DNA from: Mesobacillus campisalis | GTDB taxonomy: Bacteria; Bacillota; Bacilli; Bacillales; Cytobacillaceae | Reading direction: 5' to 3' | Assembly (NCBI RefSeq): GCF_000986785.1 | Contig: NZ_LAYY01000004.1 | Coordinates: 62,001 to 126,000 of the forward strand | DNA length: 64,000 nt | Shown: positions 59,523 to 64,000 of the stretch, piece by piece | Layout: each line of letters opens with the position of its first letter | Numbering within the stretch: the stretch's first letter is position 1 | The notes under the pieces: model-generated | The model's database searches: none | What the model saw: the letters and a program-made list of their open reading frames with translations, nothing else | Told to the model about the DNA's origin: nothing | Made by a program: the position numbers and the translations under genes

Positions 59523-60380
59523 ATGAAAACGATATATTTGAACCCTGGAAATCTGGCATTCTGGCAAAAGGCCGCAGAACCAAACATCATGGCATTGGGC
59601 TTTTTTGACGGGCTGCATAAAGGCCATCAGGAAGTCATCAATTCTGCGAAGCAGATTGGAACCGAAAAAAAGCTTCCAGTCTCTGTGATGAGTTTTTTCC
59701 CTCATCCGAAGACCGTTTTATCCAATGGAAGCAAGCAGGTAAACTACCTGATGCCGCTTTCTGAAAAAGAAAAGGTGCTTCGTACCCTGGGTGTGGATCT
59801 TTTTTATATCGTCGAGTTTGATAGAGAATTTTCGTCGCTGTCCCCTGAAGAGTTTGTTGGAAAATATTTGGTTGATCTGGGCGTTGTCCATGCCGTAGCT
59901 GGGTTCGATTATGCGTATGGCTGTAAAGGGGCCGGCAATATGGATCGGCTAAAGGCAGATTCAGGCGGACTTGTTGATGTGACCAAGGTTCCGAAAGTGG
60001 AGTGCCGCGGAGAAAAAATCAGTTCCACCTGTATTCGTGAAAGACTGCTAAAAGGGAAGGTGGATGAGATGCCTGACTTCCTGGGCAGGGAGTATGAGGT
60101 CGATTGTGAATATGACGGAGTCACTTTAAAATCCAAGCCTTTTTATACTTTGCCGGCACCTGGCATCTATGATGTCACCCTAACAGGAACGATGAAAACA
60201 CAGCACGCCGAGGTGAAGGTAACAGAGCAAAAAGAGATGATTCTCCTTAAGCCGCTCTCCAAACCTAAAAAAGGATGGCTAACCATTCAATGGCATCGGC
60301 GGATTGGAGAAGCAACTCCATATCCTTTGTATGAAAAGATTTGGGATTATCACTCATTGGCCCATCATGTCCAAGGGTGA
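59523..60380 (+). CDS. RibF-like FAD synthetase without flavokinase motif, second copy
   Basis: The 285-residue product has MALGFFDGLHKGHQEVI (HxGH signature HKGH), SFFPHPKTVL, VHAVAGFDYAYGCKGAGN and ISSTCIRERLLKGKVDEMPDFL, all as in the adenylyltransferase half of RibF. As in the copy at 30623, the following barrel-like region (PFYTLPAPGIYDVTLTG) lacks the PTAN motif of riboflavin kinase. ATG 59523 has an AAGGGGG site; the longer frame overlaps the upstream gene. Two copies in one island, each next to a monooxygenase, argue for cofactor supply. Confidence 0.82.
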   Translation: MKTIYLNPGNLAFWQKAAEPNIMALGFFDGLHKGHQEVINSAKQIGTEKKLPVSVMSFFPHPKTVLSNGSKQVNYLMPLSEKEKVLRTLGVDLFYIVEFDREFSSLSPEEFVGKYLVDLGVVHAVAGFDYAYGCKGAGNMDRLKADSGGLVDVTKVPKVECRGEKISSTCIRERLLKGKVDEMPDFLGREYEVDCEYDGVTLKSKPFYTLPAPGIYDVTLTGTMKTQHAEVKVTEQKEMILLKPLSKPKKGWLTIQWHRRIGEATPYPLYEKIWDYHSLAHHVQG

Positions 60381-60430
60381 TCCCAAACTTTCAAATATAG
60401 CTATAAAAAGAGAAAAGGTGATAGTTTCGG

Positions 60431-61312
60431 ATGAAAAAAACAGAAAAGTTTCAGTCTTTACTGCACCAGCCAGGTTCCTTCATTCTCCCTGGAGCCTATG
60501 ATGCAATGTCGGCAAGATTAATCGAGGAGACGGGATTCAAAGCCATCTATGCAACAGGTGCAGGAATCTCCAATGCCCAGCTGGGCTGGGCCGATGTCGG
60601 GCTTACCACGATGAAAGAGGTGGCTGACATTGTGGCCCGCATGGCCGATGTGACGTCTGTCCCAATCGTCGTTGATGCCGACACCGGGTTCGGAAATGCC
60701 ATTAACGTCATGAGGACGGTCCGCGAATTTGAACGCGCCGGCGTGGCCGCCATCCAGATGGAGGACCAGGTATCGCCAAAGAAATGCGGACATTTCAGCG
60801 GGAAAGATGTGATTTCGCAGGAAGAAATGGTCGGGAAAATCAAGGCAGCACTGGATACAAGACAAGATGAGAAACTCGCCATCATTGCGCGTACCGACGC
60901 ATTGGCCGTCAATGGCATGAGCGATGCAATTGAAAGGGCCCATGCCTATAAGGAAGCTGGGGCCGATGTTATTTTTGTCGAAGCGCCTACAACGATTGAA
61001 CAGCTACAGCAAATCACCTCCTCCATCAAGGGAATCCCGCATATCATCAACCTTGTTGAAGGCGGGAAGACGCCGCTTGTTTCATTAAAAGAAGCCGAGG
61101 ACCTTGGATTCAAAATCATGCTGTGTGCCAATACCGTTCTGCGCTCGGCCATCAAGGGAATCACGGAATCTCTAAAAAGATTAAAAGAAGAAGGCTCACA
61201 GGAAAATATTCACGATCTGATTTGTACCTGGGAAGAAAGGCAGACTCTTTTTAAACTCAATCAGGTTAAAGAGTGGGAAAAAGAGTATCTATATACCTTA
61301 AATCTAAAATAA
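60431..61312 (+). CDS. Isocitrate lyase/PEP mutase family lyase
   Basis: The 293-residue enzyme has SFILPGAYDAMSARLIEETGFKAIYATGAGIS, VPIVVDADTGFGNAINVMRTVREFERAGVAAIQMEDQVSPKKCGH and IIARTDALAVNGMSDAIERAHAYKEAGADVIFVEAP. The KKCGH catalytic loop and VDADTGFG metal-binding part identify the family (PrpB methylisocitrate lyase, dimethylmalate lyase, oxaloacetate decarboxylase). It would cleave a C-C bond of a hydroxy or oxo dicarboxylic acid to pyruvate plus another acid. AAAGGTG precedes ATG 60431. The exact substrate is unknown; TcuA-like neighbours suggest a branched polycarboxylate. Confidence 0.88.
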   Translation: MKKTEKFQSLLHQPGSFILPGAYDAMSARLIEETGFKAIYATGAGISNAQLGWADVGLTTMKEVADIVARMADVTSVPIVVDADTGFGNAINVMRTVREFERAGVAAIQMEDQVSPKKCGHFSGKDVISQEEMVGKIKAALDTRQDEKLAIIARTDALAVNGMSDAIERAHAYKEAGADVIFVEAPTTIEQLQQITSSIKGIPHIINLVEGGKTPLVSLKEAEDLGFKIMLCANTVLRSAIKGITESLKRLKEEGSQENIHDLICTWEERQTLFKLNQVKEWEKEYLYTLNLK

Positions 61313-61331
61313 AAAAAGGTGGTAATGAACA

Positions 61332-61763
61332 ATGGCAAACTTTACAGAATCGAAAAATATCAGTCTGGAACTAGCAAACAAAATCCTTGAGGCAGCACGT
61401 GCAAAAGGTGAAGAACTGGGCATGCCTTTCAGCATTGCGATCGTCGATAAGCCAGGCAACCTGAAGGCATTCCAGACAATGGACGGAGCGCCGGTATTGA
61501 GTCTCGATATCGCCCAAAACAAAGCGTTCTCTGCCGCTGCGTACAACAGGGCCACACATGAATGGTATGACAGACTTAAGGATGATCCGCCGCTATTGCA
61601 TGGAATTGTCCACACTCCAAGACTAGTCATTTTCGGCGGCGGCTACCCAATTCGCATCAACGGCGAAGTGATCGGCGGAATTGGTGTCAGCGGAGGCCAT
61701 TATTCGCATGACATGCAGGTATGCGAGGCAGGACTGGCTGTGCTCGAAGGCATCGAAGTGTAA
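61332..61763 (+). CDS. GlcG/HbpS-like heme-binding-family protein
   Basis: The 143-residue protein shows ISLELANKILEAARAKGEELGMPFSIAIVDKPGNLKAFQTMDGA, IAQNKAFSAAAYNRATHEW and VIGGIGVSGGHYSHDMQVCEAGL, typical of the GlcG/HbpS (PduO C-terminal-like) family. These small alpha/beta proteins occur in many catabolic operons, with roles such as heme or cobalamin binding or isomerase-like activity; their function is often unknown. AAGGTGG lies upstream of ATG 61332. It is tightly packed between lyase and flavoprotein genes. Confidence 0.85.
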   Translation: MANFTESKNISLELANKILEAARAKGEELGMPFSIAIVDKPGNLKAFQTMDGAPVLSLDIAQNKAFSAAAYNRATHEWYDRLKDDPPLLHGIVHTPRLVIFGGGYPIRINGEVIGGIGVSGGHYSHDMQVCEAGLAVLEGIEV

Positions 61764-61777
61764 GGGTGTGAATCAGG

Positions 61778-63154
61778 ATGGAATCCTATGAACTGGTTAT
61801 TTTAGGCGGAGGACTTGCCGGCATGTGCGCTGCCGTGGAGGCAGGGGAGCAGGGTGCGAGTGTGCTGCTGCTTGAAAAGCAGGATGAGCTCGGCGGAAGC
61901 ACCGTCCTTAGTTCAGGGTATATGGCTTTTGCAGGTACCGACATGCAGGAAAAAGCGGGCATAGAAGATTCAACTCAATACCTCGTCGACGATCTGCTTG
62001 AGGTTGGCGGCGCAGTCAACAGGAAGGAACTCATTGACGCCTATGGCCAACATCAACTGGAAACCTATACATGGCTAAAAGGTCATGGAGTTGAATTCCG
62101 CACGCTGCAAGCGGTCAGCGGGCACAGTGTTCCCCGCGGCCATACGATTGACCCGCACCAGGCAATACAAGTGCTGTATAAAAGGGCCAAGGAGCTTCCA
62201 AATGTAAAAATTCGGCTGAATGCTCCTGCAAAAAGGCTTTTGAAAAACGCTGAAGGCCGCATTGATCAGGTACTATTTGAAGCAGACGGAAAAGAGCATA
62301 CTGCTGCAGCTGCAAAAGGAGTGCTGCTTGCCTCGGGAGGCTTCGCGAAAAGTGAAGAGTTTCTGAAGCTATTTGCTCCTCACCTTGATGAGGCCCTCCG
62401 GATTGGCGGGGAAGGAAACCATGGCGATGGATTGAAGATGGCCTGTGAGCATGGTGCCTGGCTGCTCGACCTTCCTTACCTGAGCGGAACGTACGGATTT
62501 CACCCAAGTGCCAACAGTGCCGTTAAGTCGCAGGGATTGGCCTTCTACAAGGGAGGAATCATCGTCAATCAGGATGGGAAGCGGTTTGTCAATGAATCTC
62601 TTTCTTATAAACTTTTAGGAAATGAGGCATTACGGCAGCCTGAAGGAATTTCCTATCAAATATGGGATCAGACGGTGATGGAGAAAGCCGTCGGAGATGA
62701 TCCGCTTTATGATTTTGACTTGCTTAAGCGGCGCAGGCTTTTGTATCAAGTGGATACATTGGAAGAGCTGGCAGACTGCATCGATGTGCCGGTTGAAGTA
62801 CTGGAAAACACGATTGCTCTTTATAACAAGGGAATCGAAAGCGGATCTGACCCGGAATTTGGCCGAAAATCGCTCACCCATCATTATGGAAAGCCGACAC
62901 CGATTGAAAAAGCCCCATTTTATGCGTTTGAATCAACGGTGGCGATGCTTGCGACCTATGCAGGTGTTGCCGTGAATCCACAGGGACAGGTGCTCAATCC
63001 ATATAATGAAACCATTCCCGGGCTGTACGCAGCAGGAGAGTTAACGGGCGGTTTTCACGGCGCAGGGTATGTGACCGGATCTTCGCTTGGAAAATGCGCC
63101 ATTTTCGGCAGATTGGCCGTCCAGGACGCACTGAAAAAAACGACTGTCGTCTAA
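61778..63154 (+). CDS. FAD-dependent oxidoreductase (fumarate-reductase flavoprotein family)
   Basis: The 458-residue flavoprotein has the FAD-binding N-terminus LVILGGGLAGMCAAVEAGEQGASVLLLEKQDELGGSTVLSSGYM. Its middle domain includes RGHTIDPHQAIQVLY and GKRFVNESLSYKLLG, and its C-terminal FAD region reads GLYAAGELTGGFHGAGYVTGSSLGKCAIFG. It has neither a heme domain nor a signal peptide, so it is a cytoplasmic dehydrogenase or reductase, like the one at 55204. GGTGTGAATCAGG precedes ATG 61778. Substrate is unknown. Confidence 0.87.
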   Translation: MESYELVILGGGLAGMCAAVEAGEQGASVLLLEKQDELGGSTVLSSGYMAFAGTDMQEKAGIEDSTQYLVDDLLEVGGAVNRKELIDAYGQHQLETYTWLKGHGVEFRTLQAVSGHSVPRGHTIDPHQAIQVLYKRAKELPNVKIRLNAPAKRLLKNAEGRIDQVLFEADGKEHTAAAAKGVLLASGGFAKSEEFLKLFAPHLDEALRIGGEGNHGDGLKMACEHGAWLLDLPYLSGTYGFHPSANSAVKSQGLAFYKGGIIVNQDGKRFVNESLSYKLLGNEALRQPEGISYQIWDQTVMEKAVGDDPLYDFDLLKRRRLLYQVDTLEELADCIDVPVEVLENTIALYNKGIESGSDPEFGRKSLTHHYGKPTPIEKAPFYAFESTVAMLATYAGVAVNPQGQVLNPYNETIPGLYAAGELTGGFHGAGYVTGSSLGKCAIFGRLAVQDALKKTTVV

Positions 63155-63164
63155 GAGGAGGGAC

Positions 63165-63193
63165 CTGCTAAGGCATATATTGTGCCTTAGCAG
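63165..63193 (+). terminator. Hairpin after the flavoprotein gene
   Basis: CTGCTAAGGCA and TGCCTTAGCAG form a perfect 11-bp stem with a 7-base loop. It is followed by ATTGTTCCT, so termination is partial at best. Confidence 0.65.
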
Positions 63194-63233
63194 ATTGTTC
63201 CTATCCTAAACTCTTTCAGGGAGGTAATGAGTT

Positions 63234-64000
63234 GTGAAAATCTGGCATCAAAGCCTGACTAGTATTGAATCGGTGGTCCCGTACCGGGATGCTGTTCTAA
63301 AACATATCGACACCGTCGCTCGTCCAGGAGTGGAGGTTGTTCTCCATGGAATGTCCAAAGATACATACCCGACGAATTATCCTGGACATTTTATTACGTA
63401 TTCCTACCTGCAAAACCTGCACCGTGAACAATTCGTACGTGCAGCATTAATGGCTGAGAGTGCCGGCTATGATGCAATGTTCATCGGGACTATACCTGAT
63501 GTTGGCCTGCTGGAAGCCCGGACATTGGTCGACATCCCCGTAATCGGCTACGGCCAGGCCTCTTTCCATATTGCCTCCATGCTTGGTGACACGATCGGCG
63601 TCGTGAATTTTCTGGCTCCGCTGGCTGATGAACTGCGGGAGAATGCCAGGAGATATGGCCTTGGTGGCAAGCTTGGCCCAATTGTCCAGACAGAGGTTGG
63701 TTTTGATGATGTCCTGGCCGGGTTTGAAAATCCGGAACCTGTCATTGCCTCCTTCATAAAGGCAGCCGAAAAAGCGATTGCGGAAGGGGCTGATGTCATC
63801 GTTCCGGGGGAAGGGCCAATGAATGTATTCCTGGCAACCCAAGGTATCTCGCGGATTGGGGATGTTCCTGTAGTCGACTCGTTTGCTGCCGGAATCAAAA
63901 TGTGTGAATCACTGGTTGATCTCAGAAAGAACTCAGGTGTTTACATGACCCGGCGCGGTTATTACAATGCCAAGCCGCCGGAAGAGGCAGTCGCAAGGCT
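63234..64000 (+). CDS. Asp/Glu/hydantoin-racemase-fold protein, truncated at the window end
   Basis: The frame starts at GTG 63234 after GGGAGG and runs off the window; 255 residues are visible. It opens MKIWHQSLTSIESVVPYRDAVLKHID and contains MFIGTIPDVGLLEARTLVDIPVIGYGQAS and ADVIVPGEGPMNVFL. The layout is that of hydantoin and Asp/Glu racemase-type proteins. The two catalytic cysteines expected near IGTIPD and VPGEG are not visible: the positions hold Gly/Thr and Gly/Glu. It may thus not be a racemase. It follows the flavoprotein by 80 bases and probably belongs to the same module. Confidence 0.75.
   Translation, partial: MKIWHQSLTSIESVVPYRDAVLKHIDTVARPGVEVVLHGMSKDTYPTNYPGHFITYSYLQNLHREQFVRAALMAESAGYDAMFIGTIPDVGLLEARTLVDIPVIGYGQASFHIASMLGDTIGVVNFLAPLADELRENARRYGLGGKLGPIVQTEVGFDDVLAGFENPEPVIASFIKAAEKAIAEGADVIVPGEGPMNVFLATQGISRIGDVPVVDSFAAGIKMCESLVDLRKNSGVYMTRRGYYNAKPPEEAVAR

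Overview
The window looks like a chromosomal segment of a low-to-medium GC Gram-positive spore-former of the Bacillaceae (Bacillus/Mesobacillus/Neobacillus type). Evidence: strong AGGAGG-type ribosome sites, frequent TTG/GTG starts, Bacillus-type families (YkvA, FbpA, DUF2975 plus small XRE regulator, RsbR-like PAS-STAS protein), a yybP-ykoY-type riboswitch, CcpA cre-like boxes, and dispersed hairpins with a GGGACGGTTCT core of a kind I associate with Bacillus intergenic regions. The species cannot be fixed from sequence alone. No rRNA, tRNA, CRISPR, phage or intact transposon was seen.

Positions 1-22,800 are ordinary housekeeping and accessory genes in short transcription units. They include an acetyltransferase, glyoxalase-fold proteins, a nucleoside deaminase, a uridine-kinase-like P-loop kinase, two tandem secreted subtilases (one with SLH-like repeats), a NarL-type two-component system, an orphan KtrB-type potassium transporter, an UlaG-like metallohydrolase, an Lrp regulator, a MEDS protein beside a PAS-STAS protein, an arylamine N-acetyltransferase, a PAP2 phosphatase behind a manganese-type riboswitch, a PadR unit and a squalene/phytoene synthase. 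Small gene remnants (two C39 peptidase tails, one acyl-CoA dehydrogenase tail) show local decay. Positions 22,800-23,300 are a non-coding array of degenerate short tandem repeats.

Positions 23,400-64,000 form one large catabolic island, almost entirely on the + strand. Its logic is that of a two-component flavin monooxygenase plus meta-cleavage route (compare HsaABCD/HsaEFG, Dmp/Mhp/Bph). Acyl-CoA-dehydrogenase-fold monooxygenases (28890, 44625, 56748, 58264) with flavin reductases (30126, 46913) would hydroxylate a phenol. Extradiol dioxygenases (31488, 45905, 54138) would open the catechol. Alpha/beta C-C hydrolases (32493, 43036, 50510) would cut the ring-opened product. Hydratases (33439, 47421), aldolase (25156) and acylating acetaldehyde dehydrogenase (24249) would finish to pyruvate plus acyl-CoA. 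No hydroxymuconic semialdehyde dehydrogenase or tautomerase was seen, so the hydrolytic branch is favoured, which fits catechols with a carbon side chain.

The island also carries two RibF-like FAD synthetases that keep the adenylyltransferase signature but lack a recognisable flavokinase motif. It has two regulators joining an XylR/DmpR-type sensor and V4R domain to a PucR-type HTH, plus IclR and GntR regulators, three MFS transporters and an SMP-30 lactonase-like protein. A Cys-type sulfatase lies next to its radical-SAM maturase. The last module (55204-64000) combines TcuA-like flavoproteins, an isocitrate-lyase/PEP-mutase-family lyase, a GlcG/HbpS-like protein and a racemase-fold protein that seems to lack both usual cysteines. 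My overall inference is a multi-copy pathway for a phenolic, perhaps sulfated, aromatic compound; its substrate is unknown.
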